From NCBI GenBank assembly GCA_050633465.1, contig JBOEGO010000022.1, positions 14,883 to 78,882 of the forward strand: a DNA stretch of 64,000 bases, read 5' to 3'. Shown here one piece after another: positions 1-8,321 of this stretch (within the stretch, counting starts at the first letter, position 1; every line of letters begins with the position of its first letter). Source of the DNA: UBA3069 sp050633465. GTDB taxonomy: Bacteria > Pseudomonadota > Alphaproteobacteria > Rhodobacterales > Rhodobacteraceae. The position numbers and the translations under genes are program-made. Under the pieces are notes generated by a model, which had not been told where the DNA came from, did no database searches, and saw nothing but the letters and a program-made list of their open reading frames with translations.

Positions 1-341
1 GGCACGCCCGCATCGCGTGCCAATGGCATGAACGGCGCAAAATCCCCGAACGAAAAGAACAAACCACGCGGCCCCCGCGCCAGAACATCGGCCACCAAGG
101 GCAAACCGCCCCCCGCCCCCTGCGCCAGTTTCCAGGTGATGAACCCACAGCCCACAGGATCATTGCCCGCCGCCGCGATCTGTGCCGCGATCCAGTCGGG
201 GTCGCTGTAACCGCCACCGATAAACCCCAAACCACCGGCCCGCGTCACCGCCGCTGCCAAAGCGCCGCCCGCAGCCATCGCCATCGGTGCCGACACCACC
301 GGCACATCCAACCCAAAGCGTTCTGTGAAACGTGTTTTCAT
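1..341 (-). CDS. nitronate monooxygenase / 2-nitropropane dioxygenase-like flavoprotein (C-terminus outside window)
   Basis: The first 113 codons of a gene running off the left edge. The translation starts MKTRFTERFGLDVPVVSAPM and continues with GGALAAAVTRAGGLGFIGGG, the N-terminal FMN-barrel pattern of the nitronate monooxygenase / enoyl reductase FabK-like family, which oxidises alkyl nitronates with FMN and O2. The ATG at 341 overlaps the stop of the upstream membrane-protein gene (ATGA type), so it is translationally coupled as the last visible member of the ivd operon. Only the N-terminus is visible, so the catalytic His region cannot be checked. Family assignment is fairly secure; the substrate is unknown. 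Confidence 0.8.
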   Translation of the reverse strand, partial: MKTRFTERFGLDVPVVSAPMAMAAGGALAAAVTRAGGLGFIGGGYSDPDWIAAQIAAAGNDPVGCGFITWKLAQGAGGGLPLVADVLARGPRGLFFSFGDFAPFMPLARDAGV

Positions 342-1114
342 GCTGCCTCCTCCGGCACCAGCCGTTCAAATCTGTGACGATACAACAGGTTGGGCCGCAC
401 CCCGTCCGCCCAGTAAACCATCAGCGGCGCACTGAAAGGCAGGGTTGGGATCAACATCACCCACACCAAAACCCAAGCCGCCGGATGCCGCCGATACAGC
501 AACACCGCCGTCACAACCCCGAATGCAAAACAGACCAGCACAATCAGCCATTGCCAGACCGAAACCTGATCCATCAGAAAAACCATGGCAACCAAAGGCC
601 CGGACCCATAGATCAGAACAAAGGCCAGAACCGCCCAGACCCAGCCCAGCCGCGCCGCCAAAGGGTGCGCCATTGCAAACCGCTCCCCTGTATATACCCA
701 CTCCCATTCACGAATGCCGCGCCCCCTGCGCGACAGACGCGCAGCACGGGCATGGCCCCATGGAAATGCAATGCGGGCCATCATCACGATGGCCGAGAAA
801 GCGATGGCAAATTGAACCAGCAGTCCGGCCACCGGCCACCCCGCCACCGCCAGCAAACGCCCCAGCTGCACCGCGCCCAGCAGCCACACCATCAGCACCA
901 GAACCAGCGCAGGCACCTTGCCCGGCATCCCGAACCACAACAGCAGGGCGCAAATCACCGCCACCACCCCAACCGACAGCCCAATGGGCAACACATGCGC
1001 CCCGCCCCAAATCGCCCCGGCACAGCACAGCAAAACGACCACCGCAACCGGCAGTAAAAACGCCGCATATACCGCCCGTCGCGCGGGCGCAGGATTGCGC
1101 AAGGCCTGCATCAT
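338..1114 (-). CDS. polytopic membrane protein, unknown function
   Basis: A 258-residue protein dominated by hydrophobic stretches, about seven predicted membrane segments (roughly residues 14-32, 40-60, 66-88, 92-112, 155-178, 184-206, 212-232). Basic residues cluster in a loop near 118-140 (ARAARLSRRGRGIREWEW). I do not recognise the family. It starts 4 nt after the mccB stop, with two consecutive ATGs (1114 and 1111), and its stop overlaps the nitronate monooxygenase start, so it belongs to the ivd-mccB operon. No soluble domain or catalytic motif is visible. A role in transport of a branched-chain metabolite would be context-based guesswork. Confidence 0.75.
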   Translation of the reverse strand: MMQALRNPAPARRAVYAAFLLPVAVVVLLCCAGAIWGGAHVLPIGLSVGVVAVICALLLWFGMPGKVPALVLVLMVWLLGAVQLGRLLAVAGWPVAGLLVQFAIAFSAIVMMARIAFPWGHARAARLSRRGRGIREWEWVYTGERFAMAHPLAARLGWVWAVLAFVLIYGSGPLVAMVFLMDQVSVWQWLIVLVCFAFGVVTAVLLYRRHPAAWVLVWVMLIPTLPFSAPLMVYWADGVRPNLLYRHRFERLVPEEAA

Positions 1115-1118
1115 CCCC

Positions 1119-2723
1119 CTACATCCGGAACAGGCCGAATTTCGTCGGCTCGATCGGGGCGCACAGGCTGGCGGACAGGCTCAACGCCAGAACATCGCGG
1201 GCCTTGCGCGGGTCGACAATACCATCGTCCCACATGCGGGCGGATGCATACAACGGATGCGACTGGCGCTCGAACATTTCAATGGTGGGGCGTTTGAATT
1301 CGGCCTCGTCCTCGGCGGACCATTCCCCGCCCTGACGTTCAATGCCGTCGCGTTTCACCGTGGCCAATACGCCCGCCGCCTGTTCGCCGCCCATCACGCT
1401 GATGCGGCTGTTGGGCCATGACCACATGAACCGCGGCTGGTATGCCCGCCCGGCCATGCCGTAATTGCCCGCGCCGAATGATCCGCCCACAACCATGGTG
1501 ATTTTGGGCACGTTTGTCGTGGCCACCGCCGTCACCATTTTGGCCCCGTGGCGGGCTATGCCTTCGTTCTCGTATTTGCGGCCCACCATGAATCCGGTGA
1601 TATTTTGCAAGAATACCAGCGGGATATTGCGCTGGCTGCACAGTTCGACAAAATGCGCGCCCTTTTGCGCGGCCTCTGAAAACAGCACGCCATTGTTGGC
1701 GACAATCCCCACCGGACAGCCCTTGATATGGGCAAACCCCGTGACCAGAGTTTCCCCGAAACGCGGTTTGAATTCATCAAAACGGCTGCCATCGACCACC
1801 CGTGCGATCACCTCGCGGATGTCATATGGCGTGCGCAATCCGGCGGGGACCACGCCGAAAATCTCCTCGGGGTCATAGGCGGGATCCTCGGGGGATTGCC
1901 ACTGCACCGTCGCGGGTTTGGCGCGGTTCAGATGGCTGACGGCGCGGCGCGCCAAGGCCAGCGCATGGGCGTCATCCTCGGCCAGATAATCGGCCACGCC
2001 GGACAGGCGGGTGTGCACATCGCCCCCGCCCAGATCCTCGGCGCTGACCACCTCGCCCGTGGCGGCCTTGACCAGCGGCGGACCGGCCAGAAAAATCGTG
2101 CCCTGTTCCTTGACGATGATGGTCACATCCGACATCGCAGGCACATATGCACCGCCCGCCGTGCAGGAGCCCATCACCACCGCAATTTGCGGAATGCCCT
2201 TGGCCGACATCCGCGCCTGATTGTAAAAAATCCGCCCGAAATGGTCGCGGTCGGGGAATACCTCGTCCTGATTGGGCAGGTTGGCCCCACCGGAATCCAC
2301 CAGATAAATGCAGGGCAAATGGCATTCCTCGGCGATCTCTTGCGCGCGCAGGTGCTTTTTCACCGTCATCGGATAATAGGTGCCGCCCTTTACCGTGGCA
2401 TCATTGCAGATGACCATGCATTCCAGCCCCTGAACACGGCCAATCCCCGCAATCACCCCCGCCGCTGGGGCGGCATTGTCATATAGATCATGCGCCGCCG
2501 TCGCGCCGACCTCCAGAAAGGGCGATCCCGCATCCAACAGGTTCGCCACCCGATCCCGTGGCAACATCTTGCCCCGCGACAGATGGCGTTCGCGTGACCG
2601 CGCCCCGCCACCCGCAGCGGCCAGTGCGGCGGCTTCCTCGACCAGACGCAGGGCCTCCAGATGGCCCGCCCGATTGGCCCGCGCCTCCTCGCTCCCCGCG
2701 ATGAATGACGATTTCAGCTTCAT
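1119..2723 (-). CDS. mccB: methylcrotonyl-CoA carboxylase carboxyltransferase (beta) subunit
   Basis: A 534-residue carboxyltransferase of the biotin-dependent acyl-CoA carboxylase family. It transfers carboxyl from biotin to 3-methylcrotonyl-CoA in leucine degradation, as the partner of a biotin-carrying alpha subunit that is not in this window. Visible hallmarks are GGGARSRERHLSRGKMLPRD near residue 38, VDSGGANLPNQDEVFPDRDH near 140, GSCTAGGAYVPAMSD near 185 (oxyanion-hole glycines) and GSFGAGNYGMAGRAYQPRF near 420 in the C-terminal half. Length matches MccB (about 535) rather than PccB (about 510). The ATG has a GGGAGAG Shine-Dalgarno about 6 nt upstream. Lying downstream of ivd on the same strand supports MCC over propionyl- or geranyl-CoA carboxylase. 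Confidence 0.93.
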   Translation of the reverse strand: MKLKSSFIAGSEEARANRAGHLEALRLVEEAAALAAAGGGARSRERHLSRGKMLPRDRVANLLDAGSPFLEVGATAAHDLYDNAAPAAGVIAGIGRVQGLECMVICNDATVKGGTYYPMTVKKHLRAQEIAEECHLPCIYLVDSGGANLPNQDEVFPDRDHFGRIFYNQARMSAKGIPQIAVVMGSCTAGGAYVPAMSDVTIIVKEQGTIFLAGPPLVKAATGEVVSAEDLGGGDVHTRLSGVADYLAEDDAHALALARRAVSHLNRAKPATVQWQSPEDPAYDPEEIFGVVPAGLRTPYDIREVIARVVDGSRFDEFKPRFGETLVTGFAHIKGCPVGIVANNGVLFSEAAQKGAHFVELCSQRNIPLVFLQNITGFMVGRKYENEGIARHGAKMVTAVATTNVPKITMVVGGSFGAGNYGMAGRAYQPRFMWSWPNSRISVMGGEQAAGVLATVKRDGIERQGGEWSAEDEAEFKRPTIEMFERQSHPLYASARMWDDGIVDPRKARDVLALSLSASLCAPIEPTKFGLFRM

Positions 2724-2753
2724 GTCACACTCTCCCTTTCGATCCTGTGCGGA

Positions 2754-3344
2754 TCAATCCTGCGTTTGCGCCGGTTTGCGTGCCTGTGGCCGCTGTGGTG
2801 GCGGCACCTGCGCCCAGCCCGCATTCACCGCATCCGGCGTGGCATTCATATATCGCGCCAGTTGCCATGCCAGAACGGCGCGTTCCAATCGGCGGTTGGC
2901 CTCGCGGGCCTCGCACCAGACCTGCATCACCTCTGTGGTGCCCGCGCAATCCGGCCCTGCGGACCGGTCATGCGCCATGGCGTAAAACCGGGGATACAGG
3001 TCACCCGACCATTCCCCCGCCTGCCCCGCCACCGCATCCGGCGCGGGCAGCGTGGCCAGCACAGCGGCGCGCCATGCCTGTTGTTCCGCCGCCAGACGCC
3101 GCTGGCAGGGCAGTGGCGCGTCCGACGCATCGCAAATCATAATCGCCGCCGTGCCGCATACCTCGATCCCGCGGGCATCGCCGATGTTAAACACATCCGG
3201 CGCGGTTTGCGCATGGGCCAGTGCGCGTTCATATCGCGCAACCTCCTGATCCATACAAAGCGCGAATTTCGGCAAATCATCGGCCATGGCCGCAGCTGAC
3301 CAAAACAGCCAAACCAGAGAGACAAGACCAAGCCCCCCCTTCAC
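2754..3344 (-). CDS. small secreted protein, possibly LprI/DUF1311-like
   Basis: A 196-residue protein with an N-terminal signal peptide (hydrophobic LGLVSLVWLFWSAAAMA, likely cleavage after AMA near residue 20). The mature part has six or more cysteines (FALCMDQE, IEVCGTAA, MICDA, LPCQRRL, PDCAG, VWCEAREAN), suggesting disulfides in the periplasm, and ends in a proline/arginine-rich tail. Motifs resemble lysozyme-inhibitor LprI-type (DUF1311) proteins: C..EA...L...W. The start is GTG at 3344, overlapping the acyl-CoA ligase stop (GTGA), so it is coupled to a cytosolic CoA-pathway gene, which is odd for an exported protein. Function unknown. Confidence 0.75.
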   Translation of the reverse strand: MKGGLGLVSLVWLFWSAAAMADDLPKFALCMDQEVARYERALAHAQTAPDVFNIGDARGIEVCGTAAIMICDASDAPLPCQRRLAAEQQAWRAAVLATLPAPDAVAGQAGEWSGDLYPRFYAMAHDRSAGPDCAGTTEVMQVWCEAREANRRLERAVLAWQLARYMNATPDAVNAGWAQVPPPQRPQARKPAQTQD

Positions 3345-4912
3345 GACATGCCCTCCGCCATGGCGCGGGCCTTCAAATCCTTGCGGATCACCTTGCCCGT
3401 CACCGTCATCGGCAGCGCATCCAGAAACGATATTTCCCTTGGGTATGAATGCCTTGCGACGCGGGTTTTGACGTGATCCACCAATTCCGCGGCCAATGCA
3501 TCGCTGCCCGTGACACCGGATTTCAACACCACATAGGCCTTGACGATTTCACTGCGCAGCGCATCGGGTTTGCCCACCACCCCCACCGTGGACACCGCCG
3601 GATGGGTCATCAGGCAATCCTCGATCTCGGACGGGCCGATGCGATAGCCCGCGCTGGAAATCACGTCATCCTCGCGGCCCATGAACCGCAGGTATTCCCC
3701 GTCCCACATGCCGCGATCGCCGGTCAGCATCCAGTCGCCGATGAATTTTTCCGCCGTGGCACTGGCATTGTTCCAATAGCCCAGCATCATCGAGGCCGCC
3801 CCACGCCGGATCGCCACGTCACCCTCGGCCCCGCGCCCAACCGCAACGGGCGTGCCATCCGGCCCCAAAACGGCAATGTCGAACCCCGGCGCGGGCTTGC
3901 CGATACAGCCGGGGCGCGCGTCAAACAACGCCCCGCAGGACGAGGCCACCATATTGCATTCGGTCTGGCCGTAGAATTCGTTGATATCGACGCCCAGCGC
4001 GCTGCGCCCCCATGCCAGCATTTGCGCGCCCAGCGGTTCACCGCCCGACGCGACCGTGCGCAACCCCGCCAGTTCCGCGCCTTCGGTTTTCAGCATCCGC
4101 AACGCGGTGGGCGGGAAAAACACGTTGCGCACGCTGTGTTGCGCGATGATGCGGGCGCATTCCGCCACGGTGAATTTGTCCATCCGCGCCGCCACCACAG
4201 GCACGCCCAGCGCCAGCCCCGGCATGGCCACATCGAACAACCCGCCGATCCATGCCCAATCCGCAGGGGTCCAGATGACATCGCCCGGCTGGCCCAGAAA
4301 ATCATGGCTCATTTCCACACCGGGCAGATGGCCCGCCAGCATCCGGTGGCCATGTAATGCGCCCTTGGGTGCGCCCGTGGTGCCGGATGTGTATACCAAA
4401 ACCGCAGGGTCATCCGCGCCCGTGTCGGCTGGGGTGAACGGCCTGCCCTCCAATCCGGCCGCCGCCGCATCCTCGGGCACCAGGGTATCGCCACCCCAAG
4501 CCGCCAACCCGTCATGCGGCGCGCCGTCACCGATCACCAGCCGCGCCCCCGCATCCTCCAGCCGGATCCGCAGGGCATCGGCGCCAAACAGTTTGAACAG
4601 CGGGATCGACACGGCCCCCAGTTTCCAGATCGCGATATGCGCCGCCGCCGTCCAGGCCGACTGGCTGCGCAGCACGCCCACGCGATCACCGCGCAAAACG
4701 CCACGCGCCTGCAACGCCCGCGCCAGCCCATCCGCCATGACGCGCAAGGCCGCGTAATCGACCGGCCCCAACGCCTGATCCAGTATCGCCACGCGCGTGG
4801 GGTCCGCCACCGCCCAATCATCACAAACCTGCGCCGCCATGTTCAACCGCGCCGGAATATCCCAGCGAAATCCGTCCCTTAGCGCCTGATATGATGACAC
4901 GCGGGGCAGCAT
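3341..4912 (-). CDS. AMP-dependent acyl-CoA synthetase/ligase
   Basis: A 523-residue adenylate-forming enzyme that activates a carboxylic acid with ATP and CoA. Motifs in order: the P-loop-like YTSGTTGAPKG near residue 175; EFYGQTECNM (A5) near 310; LTGDRGMWDGEYLRFMGRED (A7/A8) near 395; the hinge and YRIGPSEIED near 425; and PMTVTGKVIRKDLK with the catalytic Lys near 510. Overall it looks closest to medium-chain or short-chain acyl-CoA synthetases. ATG 4912 overlaps the upstream stop by one base (TGATG). Its place between ivd and mccB suggests activation of an acid linked to branched-chain catabolism (isovalerate, 3-methylcrotonate or acetoacetate), but the substrate cannot be read from sequence. 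Confidence 0.9.
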   Translation of the reverse strand: MLPRVSSYQALRDGFRWDIPARLNMAAQVCDDWAVADPTRVAILDQALGPVDYAALRVMADGLARALQARGVLRGDRVGVLRSQSAWTAAAHIAIWKLGAVSIPLFKLFGADALRIRLEDAGARLVIGDGAPHDGLAAWGGDTLVPEDAAAAGLEGRPFTPADTGADDPAVLVYTSGTTGAPKGALHGHRMLAGHLPGVEMSHDFLGQPGDVIWTPADWAWIGGLFDVAMPGLALGVPVVAARMDKFTVAECARIIAQHSVRNVFFPPTALRMLKTEGAELAGLRTVASGGEPLGAQMLAWGRSALGVDINEFYGQTECNMVASSCGALFDARPGCIGKPAPGFDIAVLGPDGTPVAVGRGAEGDVAIRRGAASMMLGYWNNASATAEKFIGDWMLTGDRGMWDGEYLRFMGREDDVISSAGYRIGPSEIEDCLMTHPAVSTVGVVGKPDALRSEIVKAYVVLKSGVTGSDALAAELVDHVKTRVARHSYPREISFLDALPMTVTGKVIRKDLKARAMAEGMS

Positions 4913-5400
4913 CAACCCGCTGGTCCCAGCGTCGACAAATACAGCGCCTGTTCGCCCGTTTCATGCATGATACAGGTCAGATGCGCTGGCCCCGCACCGG
5001 TGCCCCCCTGAAAAAACGTCGCCTCCAACCCGCATTTCGCATCACGGAACTTGATCCATGCGCGCTGCATATCCAGCAGCGCCTGCGCCTGCACATTCAG
5101 GGGCGGCTGCGCCCCGGCGTCACGCTGCTTCATCCAGTCGCGCGCATCCTGATAGGCAAAGTTCAACCACTCGTCCCACCATTTCAATTCCATATCCAGA
5201 CAGGCGGACATGCCATAGGTGGAATAGCCGCCGGGCTGCTCCATGCACTGGTTTGCCGCCACACCGATACAGGCGGATTTGTCACCGTCCGGCCCTGCAT
5301 CCTCCAGACACATCTGCAATATGGTTTCGTCCAGCCGCAAATCCTGCGCAGAGGCAGGGGCGGCCAGACCCGCCAATGCCAGCAGCGCCAGCGCCCTCAT
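4912..5400 (-). CDS. LprI/DUF1311-like secreted protein
   Basis: A 162-residue protein with signal peptide MRALALLALAGLAAPASAQ (cleavage after ASA). The mature region carries the DUF1311/LprI pattern: QCMEQPGGYSTYGMSACLD, ELKWWDEWLN, then AWIKFRDAKCGLEATFFQGG and a C-terminal Cys. LprI-type proteins are periplasmic and some inhibit lysozyme; others are uncharacterised. ATG 5400 overlaps the ivd stop (ATGA), and the stop overlaps the acyl-CoA ligase start, so it is translationally coupled on both sides. It resembles the other secreted protein at 2754-3344 in size class and Cys/Trp pattern, so the operon holds two exported proteins of similar type. Confidence 0.82.
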   Translation of the reverse strand: MRALALLALAGLAAPASAQDLRLDETILQMCLEDAGPDGDKSACIGVAANQCMEQPGGYSTYGMSACLDMELKWWDEWLNFAYQDARDWMKQRDAGAQPPLNVQAQALLDMQRAWIKFRDAKCGLEATFFQGGTGAGPAHLTCIMHETGEQALYLSTLGPAG

Positions 5401-6560
5401 GCCATGGACCCCATCATTTCGCGACCAATCAACATGCGGCGAATTTCCGATGTGCCCGCGCCGATCTCCATCAACTTGGCATCGCGGAAAATCCGGCCCA
5501 CATGGCTGTCCGACAGGAAACCGGCCCCGCCCAGCGCCTGCACCGCCTGATGCGCCACCACCATGGCCTCCTCCGAGGCATACAGGCAACAGGCCGCCGC
5601 ATCCTGACGCGTGACCTCGCCGCGATCACAGGCGCGTGCCACCTCGTATACATAGGCGCGGGCCGAATTCATTTTCGTATACATATCCGCGATCTTGCCC
5701 TGCATCAGCTGGAAATCCCCGATCGGCTGACCGAATTGCTTGCGCTCTGCGATATAGGGCATGACCTCGTCCAGACAGGCGGCCATGATGCCGGTGCCGA
5801 TGCCCGCCAGAACCACCCGTTCGTAATCCAGCCCCGACATCAGAACGCGCACGCCGCGCCCCTCCTCGCCCAGCACTTTTTCAAACGGCACCTCGACGTT
5901 ATCAAACAACAATTCGGCGGTGTTGCTGCCCCGCATCCCCAGCTTGTCGAAATGCGCCCCCGTGCTGAACCCTTTCATGGATTTCTCCACAATAAATGCC
6001 GTGATCCCCTTGGACCCCGCATCGGGGTCGGTTTTGGCGTAAACCACCAATGTATCGGCGTCCGGCCCGTTGGTGATCCAGTATTTATTGCCGTTCAGCA
6101 CATAGTATCCGTTGCGCTTCTCGGCGCGCAACTTCATCGAAACCACATCCGATCCGGCCGAGGGTTCCGACATGGCCAATGCGCCCACAGATGTCCCCGC
6201 CAGCAATCCGGGCAGGTATTTCTGCTTCTGCTCCTCGCTGCCGTTCAGCTTGATCTGGTTCACACACAGGTTGGAATGCGCCCCGTATGACAGCGACACC
6301 GAAGCCGAGGCCCGCGCGATTTCCTCGACCGCGACCACATGCGCAAGGTATGACATGCCCGCGCCGCCATATGCTTCGGGAGTGGTGATGCCCAGCAGGC
6401 CCAATTCGCCCATCTCGGGCCATAACTCATTGGGGAAACTGTTGCTCTTGTCGATCTCATGCGCCATCGGCTTGATGCGCTCTTGTGCCCAGCGATGCAC
6501 CATATCGCGCAGCGCATTCACATCCTCGCCCAGATCAAATTTCATCACTGCGTTGAACAT
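5397..6560 (-). CDS. ivd: isovaleryl-CoA dehydrogenase
   Basis: A 387-residue FAD acyl-CoA dehydrogenase that oxidises isovaleryl-CoA to 3-methylcrotonyl-CoA, the third step of leucine breakdown, passing electrons to ETF. It shows AMSEPSAGSDVVSMKLRAEK and YVLNGNKYWITNGPDADTLV in the flavin-binding middle region, and the IVD-specific catalytic Glu in SGLDYERVVLAGIGTGIMAA, where the base sits in helix G rather than near the C-terminus. It ends with the family signature QALGGAGFLSDSHVGRIFRD and GTSEIRRMLIGREM. ATG 6560 is chosen over a frame-open start at 6608 because GGAGGGGGAG lies just upstream and the length then matches the family. First gene of the operon; its 5' 285 bp are duplicated at 8322-8603. 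Confidence 0.95.
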   Translation of the reverse strand: MFNAVMKFDLGEDVNALRDMVHRWAQERIKPMAHEIDKSNSFPNELWPEMGELGLLGITTPEAYGGAGMSYLAHVVAVEEIARASASVSLSYGAHSNLCVNQIKLNGSEEQKQKYLPGLLAGTSVGALAMSEPSAGSDVVSMKLRAEKRNGYYVLNGNKYWITNGPDADTLVVYAKTDPDAGSKGITAFIVEKSMKGFSTGAHFDKLGMRGSNTAELLFDNVEVPFEKVLGEEGRGVRVLMSGLDYERVVLAGIGTGIMAACLDEVMPYIAERKQFGQPIGDFQLMQGKIADMYTKMNSARAYVYEVARACDRGEVTRQDAAACCLYASEEAMVVAHQAVQALGGAGFLSDSHVGRIFRDAKLMEIGAGTSEIRRMLIGREMMGSMA

Positions 6561-6583
6561 CTGCTCCCCCTCCCGAAAGTTAT

Positions 6584-6597
6584 TGAACACTTGTTCA
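6584..6597. promoter_or_regulatory. palindromic operator upstream of ivd
   Basis: A perfect 6-bp inverted repeat, TGAACA-CT-TGTTCA, lies immediately downstream of and overlapping the predicted -10 box of ivd, the position expected for a repressor of the leucine-degradation operon. No obvious dedicated regulator is encoded beside it. The site is absent from the duplicated ivd fragment downstream, where the surrounding leader has been rewritten. Regulator identity is unknown; known branched-chain regulators such as LiuR/LiuQ-type proteins are candidates only by function. Confidence 0.55.
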
Positions 6598-6625
6598 GTT
6601 AACCCCACCCTCCGAGTCGAGTCAA
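6597..6625 (-). promoter_or_regulatory. predicted sigma-70-type promoter of the ivd operon
   Basis: On the minus strand TTGACT (6625-6620) is followed after exactly 17 bp by TTAACT (6602-6597). The -35 matches consensus at 5 of 6; the -10 is weak (3 of 6). The ivd start codon lies about 37 bp downstream of the -10. The palindrome at 6584-6597 overlaps the -10/+1 region. Confidence 0.45.
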
Positions 6626-6795
6626 CGGCTGATGCAGATCATTTCAGGACTTGGCAGGCCGCGCAAAATCGTAAATAAACTATTAACATGTATCCCATTT
6701 AACGATTTGCCGCGTCCCACTGGCGCGCAGGCCACCAGCTGCCACTGCGCTCCCCATCCAAATCAATTGCAACACAGGCAAATTACAGGCAAATT

Positions 6796-8214
6796 ATGAC
6801 ACTTAACTATTACGCCAACTCACCCGATTTTCTGGTCAATGCCTTCTTCTCGGGCACCTCGAACCCGTTATTTGTATCCTATGATGAAAGCCTTGATGGT
6901 CAGGTCGTCCTCGAAAACGCTACCACCAATTACAGCGTGACCGTGGTGACCGCCTCCCCCAACTCGCTGGAAAGCTACTTTCACTTCGGCACTCCGGTTG
7001 ACGCCTCTGCTGAAATCCTCGCGATGTTTGTCAGGGATGCCAGCGACAACATTGTGGCGCATCTCGATTATAACGGGCCAACGGCGCTAAACGCCGCAAG
7101 CTTCATTCATACCCTCGAAACTGTTGATGCGACCGGAAACCTGTCCCTTCTGTCAGACATCGCCCAACACCCCCTCACCCCCTATCAGCAGCAGGTTTTT
7201 TCCGCCGCAGATATGCCGGAATCCAGCGGCCCATACACATTTTTCATGACGTTTCTGCCTGAATATCTCTGGCATGATACCTATCAGATCACCGGCTCGG
7301 CCTTCGATGATTATATGCACCCCACCGGCTCCTCCTCTCAGGTGCAATTGCTGCACGGCGGTGCGGGCAATGACACGATGATCAGCTATAATTCCGCCAG
7401 TCTTTATTATGGCGACAGCGGCGATGATACATTCGAGGCACGCGGAACAACCGGCGCCAGCTTTGACGGCGGCACAGGCACCGACATGGCCGATTACGCC
7501 AGAGCCGTCGAAGATTTCACAGTCGCGGTTATCGGCGGCGGCGCCGCGCAGGTCACACGCAGTGGCCTCACCGATACGATTTCAAACACCGAATACCTGC
7601 TCTTTCATCGCTCCGCGAGTGGCGAAACATTCAGCACGCTTTACGATCTGGCCGGGCAACACGACTGGTTCAGCGTCACCCAAACGACGAATGCCAGCGA
7701 CGAACAGACCGCGCTGTCACTTGAATTCGCCAACGGGCGCACGGTGACCTATCAGTTTGACGGCACCACACGCACAGGCCGCACAACCAGCGACAACAAC
7801 GACAACTACGGCTGGACCAGCATCACCGATACGCTCGACCTGCTGGGGCGCATCACCCAGCGCAGCACATTGCTGGATAGCGGCCTGACCGCCAATACCA
7901 CCTATGCGCCGGATGGCAGCAGCACCCGCACCACCCTTGATGCTGCGGATGACTTTGTTTGGGCCAGCGTCGCCTCCACCTATGACAATACCGGCACGCT
8001 GACCTCGCATATCGTCACATTCGACAACGGGATCGAACGCAATTCTGCCTATACTGCGGGGCAACTCAGCACCATCACCATCACCGATGGCAATGATAAC
8101 CACGGCTGGGACAGGGTGGTCGATACCTATAACTCTGCAGGGTTCAACACCGCGCGCGATGTCTATCTGGATGATGGCAGCACCACGCATTTCGAATACC
8201 TGCCGCTGGGCTGA
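6796..8214 (+). CDS. secreted RTX-like protein with 49-residue C-terminal repeats (copy A)
   Basis: A 472-residue acidic, Cys-poor protein without a signal peptide. An unclassified N-terminal domain (about 1-180, starting MTLNYYANSPDFL) is followed by degenerate calcium-binding RTX motifs around 188-235 (HGGAGNDTM, YYGDSGDDTF, GGTGTDMADY). Four tandem modules of 47-49 residues then start near 289, 336, 385 and 434, each opening with D-x-x-x-W and containing TYD-x-x-G and D-x-G-x-x-x-x-x-Y elements. RTX motifs without a Sec signal suggest type I secretion, but no T1SS genes are in the window. Its tandem homologue is at 8789. Function unknown; an extracellular or surface role is inference. Confidence 0.85.
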   Translation: MTLNYYANSPDFLVNAFFSGTSNPLFVSYDESLDGQVVLENATTNYSVTVVTASPNSLESYFHFGTPVDASAEILAMFVRDASDNIVAHLDYNGPTALNAASFIHTLETVDATGNLSLLSDIAQHPLTPYQQQVFSAADMPESSGPYTFFMTFLPEYLWHDTYQITGSAFDDYMHPTGSSSQVQLLHGGAGNDTMISYNSASLYYGDSGDDTFEARGTTGASFDGGTGTDMADYARAVEDFTVAVIGGGAAQVTRSGLTDTISNTEYLLFHRSASGETFSTLYDLAGQHDWFSVTQTTNASDEQTALSLEFANGRTVTYQFDGTTRTGRTTSDNNDNYGWTSITDTLDLLGRITQRSTLLDSGLTANTTYAPDGSSTRTTLDAADDFVWASVASTYDNTGTLTSHIVTFDNGIERNSAYTAGQLSTITITDGNDNHGWDRVVDTYNSAGFNTARDVYLDDGSTTHFEYLPLG

Positions 8215-8228
8215 TATATCCGGCGATC

Positions 8229-8253
8229 GGGCGGGCCGCGATCCGGCCTGCCC
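8229..8253. terminator. hairpin after RTX-like gene, copy A
   Basis: A ten-base-pair stem GGGCGGGCCG / CGGCCTGCCC (one G-U pair) with a 5-base loop, 15 bp after the stop. No T-tract follows, so it may stabilise the transcript end rather than act as a classical terminator. The same hairpin follows copy B. Confidence 0.45.
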
Positions 8254-8321
8254 TGCGCCGTTCATCCCTGCACGGCGCGGATCTGTGGCGCGTCACCTCT
8301 CGACACGGCCCGAATTACAGC

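Noticed and set aside
6561..6608. Upstream start for ivd at 6608
   Set aside because: It would begin inside the predicted promoter/operator and gives a non-homologous extension; ATG 6560 has a strong Shine-Dalgarno.
6640..6720. CtrA-type TTAA-N7-TTAA site in the RTX-like promoter block
   Set aside because: TTAAC half-sites occur but the spacing (11 bp) is not that of CtrA and differs between the two copies.
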